From positions 62,001 to 126,000 of the forward strand of contig NZ_AP018211.1 in NCBI RefSeq assembly GCF_002367995.1: a stretch of DNA of 64,000 nt, read 5' to 3'. Shown here piece by piece: positions 34,133-42,353 of this stretch. This stretch comes from Calothrix brevissima NIES-22 (GTDB taxonomy: Bacteria > Cyanobacteriota > Cyanobacteriia > Cyanobacteriales > Nostocaceae). A program made the translations under genes and the position numbers. The notes below the pieces were generated by a model. It saw only the letters and a list, made by a program, of their open reading frames with translations, did not search any database and was not told the origin of the DNA. Numbering within the stretch: position 1 is the first letter of the stretch; every line of letters begins with the position of its first letter.

Positions 34133-35860
34133 ATGTCGCTAGCTGTCTGTAGAATACAAAAAATTAAAAGCTGGGGATTGCTAGGGGGCAATGAAGCTCA
34201 CACAGCCAGAGCAAGAAACACGCTCAATGCAAACCCAGAAGTAACAAACGTTACGCTTTTTGGTAATTCTGACAACGCCAATTTAGTAGCCTTGGTGAAA
34301 GACAAAATCGGGTTGCAGAAAATCCGCTCGAATGCTGTTTTGGCAGTGGAGATGGTACTGAGTGCCAGTGCTGAGTATTTTCGTCCTGAAGAACTTTTTG
34401 AGGCGGAGGCACAGGATAAACAGCGTTTGTCAGACTTTGCACAAGCAACACTTACATGGTTATGTTCTGCTTGGGGCGATCGCCTGCTGAGGGCTGAATT
34501 ACACTTAGATGAAATTACACCCCACGTTCATGCTTACATTGTGCCATTGGACAAAAATGGAAAGCTCAACTGTCGTGCATTGTTTGGCACTAGAGAAAAG
34601 CTATCCCAACTGCAAGATAGTTTTGCTGATGCTGTTGCACATTTAGGTATTTCCCGTGGCATTAAGGGTAGTGCTGCTACCTACACCTCAGTTAAGAAAT
34701 ATTACGCCGCAGTAGAGAGCGATTCTGAAATTCTCGATTTAGAAAGCTATCTGCCTAAACCTCGAATACATGAAGCAAGCGAATCCTATCGAGAACGGGT
34801 AATTGAAGTTCTCCGGGATAAACTAGAGATAATTAATTACCAATTGAGCGATCGCACTCGCTTGCTCAGACAAAAAGCCGAATTGGAGAAAACGGCATTA
34901 AGAAGCGAAAAACTCAGGGCTAGTTTAGAAAAAGAATTACTTGCTCTACGCCAAGAAATGAAGCTTTTACAAGATTTACCCTTGGAATCTGTGGCTGATG
35001 AACTGGGGTTAAATCAAGACAAGCAGAATCAGAGTCAGTGGTTATCAACCCATCACGCGATCGCCATTACCAACTCTTCGTTTCACGATGATTTGCACAA
35101 CAGCATTGGCAAAGGTGCGTTGGATTTGGTAATGCACGTTAACCAGTGTAGTTTAGATGATGCAGTTGTCTGGTTGCGGGATTGTTTTGGGGAAGAGGAG
35201 ATGCTAGCGGCGGTTACTCACCACGCCAGAAGACAAGCTTTAAGTATTGCCCAGCAGGTTCCTCCATCTATATTTGTAGCCCCAACACCGAATCGCAATC
35301 GCTGGTTGGAAATTGAGCGATATCTGACACGCGATCGCTCTCTTCCTCAAAAATTGGTACAAACTCTGTACCAGCGTGGATTGATATATGCAGATATTAC
35401 AGGTAACGCAGTATTTTTAGCCCGCAGTCTTTCTGCTGAGGTGACAGGAGCATATTTGCACCCACCAGGAGTCCCCGGTGATGCTTATAGTTTTTGTAAT
35501 GCCAGTAGGCGACGCTTGATGTCTGGGCATGGTTGGTTTCACTTGAGCATGGGTGGAAACTTCAACAGCCCTACCGTAATGGCAATGTTAGTTTCTACAC
35601 CTATCGAAGCTATGTCCCTGGCAGCGTTAAACGCTCCTCATAGACAGAGAACTCTGTATTTAGTATCTGACAGCAAACACGCACCTGCACCTGTGGAATT
35701 TCTCAAAAACATACCCACAGTAATTGTAACTATACCTAAGGTAGCAGCAATCACACTTCAGAGAGAGCTATCTCATGCTAAACATTTAGAACCGAGAACT
35801 TCTTGGAATCGACAGTTGCAACAACTTCAGGGAGATACAAGCTATGTCACGTTGGGATGA
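34133..35860 (+). CDS. MobV-family relaxase with a primase-like C-terminal half
   Basis: The 575-residue product begins with the Mob/Pre signature (AVCRIQKIKSWGLLGGNEAH, TARARNTLNAN). The metal-binding and catalytic motif His124-x-Asp126-Glu127-(3)-His131-x-His133 (HLDEITPHVHAYIVPL) is intact. Residues about 215-285 are coiled-coil. The C-terminal half (about 330-575) contains IGKGALDLVMHVNQCSLDDA, LPQKLVQTLYQRGLIYAD and TGAYLHPPG, resembling the DUF3991/TOPRIM-like primase region found in some relaxases. It would nick at oriT and lead the strand into the type IV secretion channel; the tail may help convert the incoming strand. It overlaps the next gene by 17 bases. Confidence 0.85.
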   Translation: MSLAVCRIQKIKSWGLLGGNEAHTARARNTLNANPEVTNVTLFGNSDNANLVALVKDKIGLQKIRSNAVLAVEMVLSASAEYFRPEELFEAEAQDKQRLSDFAQATLTWLCSAWGDRLLRAELHLDEITPHVHAYIVPLDKNGKLNCRALFGTREKLSQLQDSFADAVAHLGISRGIKGSAATYTSVKKYYAAVESDSEILDLESYLPKPRIHEASESYRERVIEVLRDKLEIINYQLSDRTRLLRQKAELEKTALRSEKLRASLEKELLALRQEMKLLQDLPLESVADELGLNQDKQNQSQWLSTHHAIAITNSSFHDDLHNSIGKGALDLVMHVNQCSLDDAVVWLRDCFGEEEMLAAVTHHARRQALSIAQQVPPSIFVAPTPNRNRWLEIERYLTRDRSLPQKLVQTLYQRGLIYADITGNAVFLARSLSAEVTGAYLHPPGVPGDAYSFCNASRRRLMSGHGWFHLSMGGNFNSPTVMAMLVSTPIEAMSLAALNAPHRQRTLYLVSDSKHAPAPVEFLKNIPTVIVTIPKVAAITLQRELSHAKHLEPRTSWNRQLQQLQGDTSYVTLG

Positions 35861-36323
35861 CGAACGAAGGGAAATGATGTTACATTCTCTTTTCATTACT
35901 TTTAACCCTGTGGCATATCTGCTGGGAATGGCAGCGCTGGGATTTTTGGGGGGACTATACATCTGGTTCAAACCAACATCAAATATTTCGCCACAACCGA
36001 AACAACTAGAAACTGCTACTGATTATGTGGATTGGGGCTACAAAATTATGAACGCCGATATGCCAGAAATAGCTAGAATCAATCCAGAGCGTCGTCAAGC
36101 TAATTGCAAAACTGCTCTACAATATTTTGAAAAAGCGATCGCTCTCAACTCCAAATTAGCTTTTGGTTATCAAGGAAGAGGAATGAGCTTGATTTGCCAA
36201 AACAACAAGCAGGCTGGTAGACAATCACTTGCTCAAGCCAAAGACCTTTACTTGAAACAAGGTAACAAGCAAGAAGCTAATAACATAGACATAATTCTTA
36301 CAATATATAGTAATCCGATTTAA
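35844..36323 (+). CDS. Membrane protein with a TPR segment
   Basis: The 159-residue protein starts inside the end of the relaxase gene. It has one transmembrane segment (about 22-42, AYLLGMAALGFLGGLYIWF) and a tetratricopeptide-like region (about 85-150, ALQYFEKAIALNSKLAFGYQ). The overlap implies co-translation with the relaxase. A role in mobilisation is inferred from position only. Confidence 0.6.
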   Translation: MSRWDDERREMMLHSLFITFNPVAYLLGMAALGFLGGLYIWFKPTSNISPQPKQLETATDYVDWGYKIMNADMPEIARINPERRQANCKTALQYFEKAIALNSKLAFGYQGRGMSLICQNNKQAGRQSLAQAKDLYLKQGNKQEANNIDIILTIYSNPI

Positions 36324-36527
36324 TTCGCAGAAATTATTTGCTTGGTGCGCTTCTGGTGCGTCGGCTACGCTTAGGGCGTAGCTATGCCGCAGGCTTTACG
36401 CGCAGCGCAAGCGCGATAACGCGGGAACAGGGAAGAAGGAATAAAAGTGTACCTAGCTTCACAAAAATAAAATAATAGTCCTATCTATAGGAATCCGCTT
36501 TGATTCCTGAAATTATTTGCGTAGGGA

Positions 36528-36562
36528 GGGAACAGGGAACAGGGAACAGAGAACAGGGAATA
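36528..36562. repeat. Five heptad repeats (STRR type)
   Basis: Five consecutive heptamers, GGGAACA three times, GAGAACA and GGGAATA. Short tandemly repeated heptads of this type are a known feature of heterocystous cyanobacterial genomes. Confidence 0.85.
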
Positions 36563-36667
36563 AGGAATCAAAGTATACTGAGTTTTTTTCAAAAATCAAA
36601 TATGAATCCTATAAATAATAGATATTTACTTATTTAATACCGCCAACCACGGAATTATTTTTTAACT

Positions 36668-36692
36668 AATCTCACTTTTGTGAGATTTTTTA
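36668..36692 (+). terminator. Rho-independent terminator
   Basis: AATCTCAC (36668-36675), a TTTT loop and GTGAGATT (36680-36687) run into a T tract. It is about 345 bases downstream of the relaxase/TPR genes and would end their transcript. Confidence 0.7.
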
Positions 36693-37217
36693 TTAGATTC
36701 AATTAGGCATACATAAAATATAAATTTAAACAGGAAATGAAATATTTTTTATGATAGAAAAATCAATATGTTTTCTTTACGTTGTATAAGTAATTTATTT
36801 AAAAGCTATTTTTTTATATTTTTTTAATTTTCGATTTTTCTTATTTGCCTATACTAGTAATAAGCAGTTGTTAAGCTATGCTTAAAACTAAAATCGGCCA
36901 CGACTATTATAGATTGGACTAAAAACAATTTAGTAGTTAATAGCTAGGTTTGTAGAATTGCAAAAAAAATATCTTTAATTCCCGAGTTAAATTAAAGATT
37001 TGAATGTACTAACGAAATTTTTCTTAAATAACTTTCGCTTAACGAGACAGTTATTTATATTTGTGAATTTCATGCTTACTCACAGCAATTATTGCTTAGA
37101 GGCAAAAGCTAAATTTTTTTCTTAACTATGAGTATCAATATTAAAAATATGCAGACATAGTGCTGCATAGAGCAAGCCTATAGAAAAGGTTTCCCATAGT
37201 TTAAAGGATGACAGGTT

Positions 37218-38072
37218 ATGAATCTATCCACAGCCATAAAGCCAGAAACAACAATAAACCATACAAAACCAGAAAGTTTTAAAATTCCAGAAAATATTGC
37301 TACTCAGATACCAAAAACAATTAATATTCGCTGGTGGTGGAAGCACCACTCTTGGGCAGCATATGAATTAGTAAACGGTATAAAGGTCATGAGTGATAGG
37401 CAAATGGCCCTGATTGTTGGGCAATCTAAAGGAAATGTCAAAAATTTTGTCCAGTCAAATAATTTGCAAGTAATACCTGTACAAATTCCTAGTAAAGTCA
37501 TAATTCAAGGTCATACCTTACCTACAGTAGCGACTTATTTACACCAACTCCTAAAAGAAGATAAGTTAGAGCAACATCCGTTATCTTTGAGTCGTAATGA
37601 ATGGAAAGAACTAATCAAAGCATTGACAAATAACGATGTACAAAATAGAGAGCCACTTGTACCAAACCCTAGATTTTTTAGCAGGAATTATCAAGTTGTA
37701 TCAGCCAAGCCAATCCAAATAAAATTAGACAACAACATGACTTTAGAAATTTTAGCCATGCCATCAGGAGAATATCGCATTGGCTATGATGAAGGGTTGA
37801 ATTGCATTCAATGTAACCCGAATTGGTTGCTGGAAGATTCTCCCAAAAAAGCAAAAACTCTTGCACAATTAAAGTTGTCGCCATCTCCTGTAAAATGTCT
37901 TATTCCTGCTTCAGACGGCATTAAACAGATATATACTCTTAGCTGCGATGATTGGTTATCTATTTGGGAGTACTTTGCAAATAAGGGAAATAGACGAGCT
38001 ACTGCTATTTTGAAAGCTTGTGCTAAAGAGAGCATTAGCTTTAGAGTTGCAAAGTTGTTATCTAGTAGGTAA
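37218..38072 (+). CDS. Hypothetical protein, 284 residues
   Basis: A clear AAAGGATGA ribosome-binding site lies 8-16 bases before ATG 37218. The N-terminal part (about 35-90: WWWKHHSWAAYELVNGIKVM, MALIVGQSKGNVKNFVQSNN) reads like a helix-turn-helix in which the protein checks a growth or replication substrate; the middle is a beta-rich domain with a Cys pair (LNCIQC), and the C-terminus is helical (ATAILKACAKESISFRVAKL). Similar proteins occur in cyanobacterial genomes with no known function. DNA binding is inferred from the HTH-like segment. Confidence 0.6.
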   Translation: MNLSTAIKPETTINHTKPESFKIPENIATQIPKTINIRWWWKHHSWAAYELVNGIKVMSDRQMALIVGQSKGNVKNFVQSNNLQVIPVQIPSKVIIQGHTLPTVATYLHQLLKEDKLEQHPLSLSRNEWKELIKALTNNDVQNREPLVPNPRFFSRNYQVVSAKPIQIKLDNNMTLEILAMPSGEYRIGYDEGLNCIQCNPNWLLEDSPKKAKTLAQLKLSPSPVKCLIPASDGIKQIYTLSCDDWLSIWEYFANKGNRRATAILKACAKESISFRVAKLLSSR

Positions 38073-38133
38073 CAGTTTTTAAATTTATGCTTTGAAGAGG
38101 AATTAAAGCCACCTCAACTCAAGGTTGACTTTC

Positions 38134-38583
38134 TTATACTTGTCGCGGATCTTCATCCGGTGGATGCCAACCACCTTTGATCCAAAGACGACGTGCTTTG
38201 ACGATAGATCCTTCGTTATGACGTTCATCATTGAGGTCTAAACGATTACAAGTAGCTCGTCCTGTGGAAGTAATGCCAATAATTTTTAGACCATCTGCTG
38301 ACCAAATAAAGTGCTCATACCACTTTTGCTGACGTGGATTAAATAGAGGTAGCATCTGACCTGTATCTGGATCAATTCCAGTTGTGAAGTTATAACGATA
38401 TCCATTACAACGTTGACAAGCTAACGCTAGATTATCGGGGTCATCTGAACCAGAAAGTGATTGTGGAACAATATGGTCAATAGAAAATAGAGCGGCACTT
38501 GCTTCTTCTGAAAAATGACAGTATTCGCAAAGAAATTTAGCTCTTTGTCTGACTAATTTTTTAGTAGCATCATTGACTGTCAT
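38134..38583 (-). CDS. HNH endonuclease
   Basis: The 149-residue product has the HNH fold: CEYCHFSEEA (first zinc knuckle), SIDHIVPQSLSGSDDPDNLA (catalytic His-Ile-Val and Asn) and ACQRCNGYR (second knuckle). Such stand-alone HNH proteins are abundant in cyanobacteria. Its ATG overlaps the stop of a small upstream gene by four bases. The pair may be a mobile nuclease unit or a nuclease with a partner; no substrate can be named. Confidence 0.8.
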   Translation of the reverse strand: MTVNDATKKLVRQRAKFLCEYCHFSEEASAALFSIDHIVPQSLSGSDDPDNLALACQRCNGYRYNFTTGIDPDTGQMLPLFNPRQQKWYEHFIWSADGLKIIGITSTGRATCNRLDLNDERHNEGSIVKARRLWIKGGWHPPDEDPRQV

Positions 38584-38819
38584 GATTCAGAAATAATTTT
38601 GGCATTGAGCAAGGTAAAAATTCTATCAAGTTCCAATATGCCTGCCAATTCAGCATCTTCCTCTGAAGTTAGCAATCCGGCTTTTTTCTTCTCAGACAGT
38701 TCTTCAAGTCGAGACTGTAATTCTTCAGTAAATTTAAATAAATATATGTTCCTAACTTGACTGAGTTTGATTCCAGATTCTACCCAGAATGAGGGTTGAA
38801 CCATCATTTGAGTAATCAT
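38580..38819 (-). CDS. Small helical protein coupled to the HNH gene
   Basis: The 79-residue protein has long charged helices (FTEELQSRLEELSEKKKAGL, EEDAELAGILELDRIFTLLN). It overlaps the HNH start by four bases. This small helical protein recurs before such HNH genes in cyanobacteria, from memory. It may be an antitoxin-like or scaffold partner; that is inference. Confidence 0.65.
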   Translation of the reverse strand: MITQMMVQPSFWVESGIKLSQVRNIYLFKFTEELQSRLEELSEKKKAGLLTSEEDAELAGILELDRIFTLLNAKIISES

Positions 38820-38937
38820 AAGCGGTGTGTCTCGTTTAATTGAGCGGATTGGTCGTATTGTAACAGCGAATCCTCTCAGGTTTGTTTGAGTTTGAACAGT
38901 AGTTGATTAACTGTAGATAAGCGATCGCTTGTTACAG

Positions 38938-40566
38938 TTAACTGTGAACACATGGTTCTCCCCAATAGGTAGTAATCGCTGGAGCGAAAACCGAAGAGTC
39001 TTTTGTCGATGCTGGTTGGCAAATATACTTGGCTCGATTTTCTATAGCCAGTATTCTGTCAGTATCCCTGACATAAAGTGGTACTATCATTTCCCTTTGC
39101 TCCAATAGTTCAGACAACCCAATATGAATGTCCCGTCCCTGATGAAATAATGCACGCGCTGCTTTTTCTACCATTCGTGCTAGTTCAGCACCGTTACAGT
39201 TGATGGTTTTGTTGAGAAGAATCCGCCATTCTTTCTCGGTCAGGCGATCGCCACCATTGCGGTATCGTTCGTCAAATCTCGCTAGGTGCATCATCAGAAT
39301 TTCTTTTCGCTCTATCGCTTGCGGAAAGCCGACGTAGAATATTTCATCAAATCTGCCAACCCTGGTTAATTCTGGTGGTAGTGCGTCGAGTCGGTTAAGG
39401 CTGGCCACCACAAATACAGCACTCTGTTTTTCTTGCAACCAAGTGAGCAGGGTTCCCAAGATTCGGCGTGAATCAATATCTTCACCCGAAGGAGTGGATG
39501 CTGCAAATAATTTATCTAATTCATCAAAGTAAAGCACAACAGGAGCGCAAGCTTCTATACGCTCTAGCAAGCGTTTGAGATGGGTTGCACTACCACTCAC
39601 TACTGCTGCGGTATCCATGCACACAAGGGGAAATCCTAAAGTTTTGGCACTGACGAGCGCCGCCAGAGTCTTTCCTGTCCCCGGTGGCCCCACTAGTAAG
39701 CAACCTTTTGGAAGGGGAATATTGGCAGATCGTGCTTCGGGAGCAAAATCTAGCTTGACATTTTCAATAAATTTTTTGAGTAAATCTAAACCACCAAAGT
39801 CAGCTACGTTTGAGTACGAGATAAAGTTTAAGTTAAAAGCACGAAAGCGGTTAATTTTATAATCTAGTAAGTTTAGGGCTATTGTATTACTATTAAACTC
39901 TGGGCAGGAATTAATCGCTATTGCAAATCCAGAACGTATTTCCTCAAGAGTTAAACCAGAAGCAGCATTTACCAAAATAGATAAATCAAAATACTTTGGT
40001 AAATCAGTTATTTGATTAAATAAAAATTCTTTAATAAAATCAGCTATTATCTCATGCGAAGGCAAGGGCATGGAGAGATTGGGAATTAACTGAGTCAATG
40101 ACTGTGGTAGTTCCACATCATCCATTGCTAAAATAATTAAATATTTTGTATTGTTGATATTTTTTAATTCATAAAAAATATTAATTATTTGCGAGGTAAT
40201 TTTAAATGAATAATTTTTTAGATATAATTTTGAGTCTTGTTTAATTAAAGACTGCAAATTCTCAAAAATAAAAACACCATCTATTTCAGAATTTAACAAA
40301 TCATCGAAAGCTGCAAAGATTCCATCATCGCAAGGCTGTAATTTACTAGAGTATACAGTTGGAAAACTTACACAACGCTCAGAATCAAATTGGACTTGTT
40401 TAAAACATCCCCAACCAGCATTCCATAAATACATAGGCAGATTCCTGTTAACTGCACATTTCTGGTGAATTTGCTTTAAAACTGTCATCCGCTCTGATAT
40501 TGAAGCAGTTATGCAGACTATAGGTATACCAGCGTCAATTAATAGATTCAATTGGGATAAGTTCAT
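38938..40566 (-). CDS. AAA+ ATPase, Ycf46-like
   Basis: The 542-residue product has an N-terminal regulatory half (1-240) that resembles the degenerate first ATPase domain of Ycf46 proteins, then an intact AAA domain: Walker A GPPGTGKT (293-300), Walker B LYFDELD (345-351), the sensor and arginine-finger region (ASLNRLDALPPELTRVGRFD) and the C-terminal lid. It is a classical AAA unfoldase or remodeller without a protease domain. It is the last gene of the transfer operon, two bases from the next. A chaperone role in conjugation is inferred from position. Confidence 0.75.
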   Translation of the reverse strand: MNLSQLNLLIDAGIPIVCITASISERMTVLKQIHQKCAVNRNLPMYLWNAGWGCFKQVQFDSERCVSFPTVYSSKLQPCDDGIFAAFDDLLNSEIDGVFIFENLQSLIKQDSKLYLKNYSFKITSQIINIFYELKNINNTKYLIILAMDDVELPQSLTQLIPNLSMPLPSHEIIADFIKEFLFNQITDLPKYFDLSILVNAASGLTLEEIRSGFAIAINSCPEFNSNTIALNLLDYKINRFRAFNLNFISYSNVADFGGLDLLKKFIENVKLDFAPEARSANIPLPKGCLLVGPPGTGKTLAALVSAKTLGFPLVCMDTAAVVSGSATHLKRLLERIEACAPVVLYFDELDKLFAASTPSGEDIDSRRILGTLLTWLQEKQSAVFVVASLNRLDALPPELTRVGRFDEIFYVGFPQAIERKEILMMHLARFDERYRNGGDRLTEKEWRILLNKTINCNGAELARMVEKAARALFHQGRDIHIGLSELLEQREMIVPLYVRDTDRILAIENRAKYICQPASTKDSSVFAPAITTYWGEPCVHS

Positions 40567-40568
40567 GG

Positions 40569-42032
40569 CTATCTCTCTAATTCATTACTATTAACTTTTG
40601 GCGATGGACTACGTCCTACCGTAGGCGATGGCGTTCCGCCCACCGTAGGAGATCGCAATGCTGTTGATTCCTGTTGGCGTTGGTAAGCAGGCTGTAATTT
40701 GGGTAAGATTTGCTCGAAATAGGTTAAATCTCGCTCACTCATAGAACTTTTGAGTTGTCCCTCAGATTTTTCTAATACACTTCCACGTCCATCTTTGGCA
40801 TAAATATTCACTTTTCCATCGGTAGTGGCTTGCCATTTATAAGAGAATAAGCCATCAATTTCTACATCTCTTTGGTGAGCGATCGCATATTGAACAAGCG
40901 CATTAGTAATCTTATCTATCCGAGCAAAATACTCAGCTTCTTGCTTACCTACAGGAGTAAAGGAAGCAGGAATAGGTTCATGGCGTTTAAGCGATCGCTC
41001 TAAAGCATTAATATCTTTAATATGTGTAGGTTCCAAATTTCTAGCTTCCACCCGCACACCCAAATTTGTAGAACGAAACTGCATTAAAAGTTTGCCTGTT
41101 TCTGATTCCGTGATTTTATACAATGAACCATCACGAGAGATTTGGTATTGAGTCGCTTGGTATTCTAAAGCTCCTGGATGTGTCTGAGTATGAAATAAGG
41201 TTTTTAAAGATGTTGCAATTCGGTATTGTTCTGAATGTTGTTTAAATTCTTTTATCCCCATCTTCACAGCATAATTCACACTATCTACTACAAGTGAGAC
41301 ATTATTAATTGATTGCTGCCACCAGGAAAGATTTTGCGGCTGTTGTAACCTTTTTTCAATTAAGGTTTGATACACATTCTGCTGTTGTCTTAATGCTTTT
41401 ATTTCTGCTTGTAGCTGGACAATTTCATTAGCTAGTAAATTTTTTAAAGGGCTATCTTCTAAAGCTTGAAGAGATTGCATTACTCGTGTTGAACCTGGAT
41501 TATTGGAGGAGTCTTTATATTCCTGTACTTCTTTATCATAATTATTAGCTAACAATTCAGGATTATCAAATTGTTTTGGATGCTCTCTGTTGGTAGACTC
41601 ATCCACATCAAGCATCTGGTGATTGTTTGTAGATTTCACTACTTCAGACTGTAATAAATTATTAATAATTACCCTACCCTGTTCGTCAGATTGCAAAACA
41701 ATGCGCCCATCTAACTCAACTGTTTTATTAATCGCTCCTTCTACCATACCTCCCACTCTTGCAGAACGCAGTTGTTGTAGCTGGACAATGATTTGAGGAT
41801 TTAAAAGTTGTCCTGATAATCCCGAAACTTCATCACGGAATTGATTTTTATCATGTCCATAAACAAGTCTGTTACCATCAAATATTTTTAATCCTTGGCG
41901 CTGATTATCATGTTTGGCATTGAGTAAATTTTGCAACAAAACTTCTATTATTTGTTCATAATGCCTTTGAATGGCAGCAGCTTCTCCAGATGCAACCTTA
42001 AATATATCAGTCATGGTGATAACCTCCGCCAA
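40569..42032 (-). CDS. Conserved-looking plasmid protein with coiled coil
   Basis: The 487-residue protein has a helical N-terminus, a variable middle (about 150-200), a coiled-coil (about 195-235, EIVQLQAEIKALRQQQNVYQ), a possible membrane-proximal helix and a C-terminal alpha/beta region (about 290-440) with GLFSYKWQATTDGKVNIYAK. The tail contains repeats encoded by near-identical GGCG...GTAGG codons (PTVGGTPSPTVGRSPSP). I recognise no family. It overlaps the 111-residue gene upstream by 26 bases and belongs to the transfer operon. Confidence 0.6.
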   Translation of the reverse strand: MAEVITMTDIFKVASGEAAAIQRHYEQIIEVLLQNLLNAKHDNQRQGLKIFDGNRLVYGHDKNQFRDEVSGLSGQLLNPQIIVQLQQLRSARVGGMVEGAINKTVELDGRIVLQSDEQGRVIINNLLQSEVVKSTNNHQMLDVDESTNREHPKQFDNPELLANNYDKEVQEYKDSSNNPGSTRVMQSLQALEDSPLKNLLANEIVQLQAEIKALRQQQNVYQTLIEKRLQQPQNLSWWQQSINNVSLVVDSVNYAVKMGIKEFKQHSEQYRIATSLKTLFHTQTHPGALEYQATQYQISRDGSLYKITESETGKLLMQFRSTNLGVRVEARNLEPTHIKDINALERSLKRHEPIPASFTPVGKQEAEYFARIDKITNALVQYAIAHQRDVEIDGLFSYKWQATTDGKVNIYAKDGRGSVLEKSEGQLKSSMSERDLTYFEQILPKLQPAYQRQQESTALRSPTVGGTPSPTVGRSPSPKVNSNELER

Positions 42033-42342
42033 CTTCTGTCAACAATTGCAGCCGATTGATAACTACCTCAGAATTTACGTAAAAAGCTCCAAGTTCTCCA
42101 TCAAATAACCAAGCAATAAATTCACTTTTATCTAGATAATTACGAGTGCCTTCATAAGAAATAGAACTCAATACTCTACCAGTTAATAAGCCAAACTGGT
42201 CAAAGATTTCTATAGTCTCTGGGCAATAATTTACATCGAATAAAGGCTTATTCGATGCCTCAATAACTATGTGGTGCCACTGCGGATAACGTGCTAAGAC
42301 AGACGAAACTTGTTTACTCCAATTAACCTGTGAAGATTGCAT
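42007..42342 (-). CDS. Hypothetical protein, 111 residues
   Basis: The short protein has alternating hydrophobic strands and helices (YPQWHHIVIEASNKPLFDVN, FDQFGLLTGRVLSSISYEGT) and no motif that I know. It lies between the coupling protein gene and the coiled-coil protein, overlapping the latter. It is likely a small transfer-operon protein. Confidence 0.55.
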   Translation of the reverse strand: MQSSQVNWSKQVSSVLARYPQWHHIVIEASNKPLFDVNYCPETIEIFDQFGLLTGRVLSSISYEGTRNYLDKSEFIAWLFDGELGAFYVNSEVVINRLQLLTEVGGGYHHD

Positions 42343-42353
42343 TCCTAAAACCT

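Larger units (their letters stand above)
36324..37217. other. 894-bp gene-free region with repeats
   Basis: I see no coding region here. It holds a GC-rich dispersed repeat with the hairpin GCTACGC/GCGTAGC (36364-36382), five heptads (36528-36562), a terminator (36668-36692) and then very AT-rich DNA up to the ribosome-binding site of the gene at 37218. A degenerate direct repeat (AGTAATCCG...GAAATTATTTGC and AGGAATCCG...GAAATTATTTGC) flanks the GC-rich part. Confidence 0.7.

Noticed and set aside
36528..36562. CRISPR-like or iteron array of heptads
   Set aside because: The repeats are seven bases with no spacers and match the known short heptad repeats of Nostocales.
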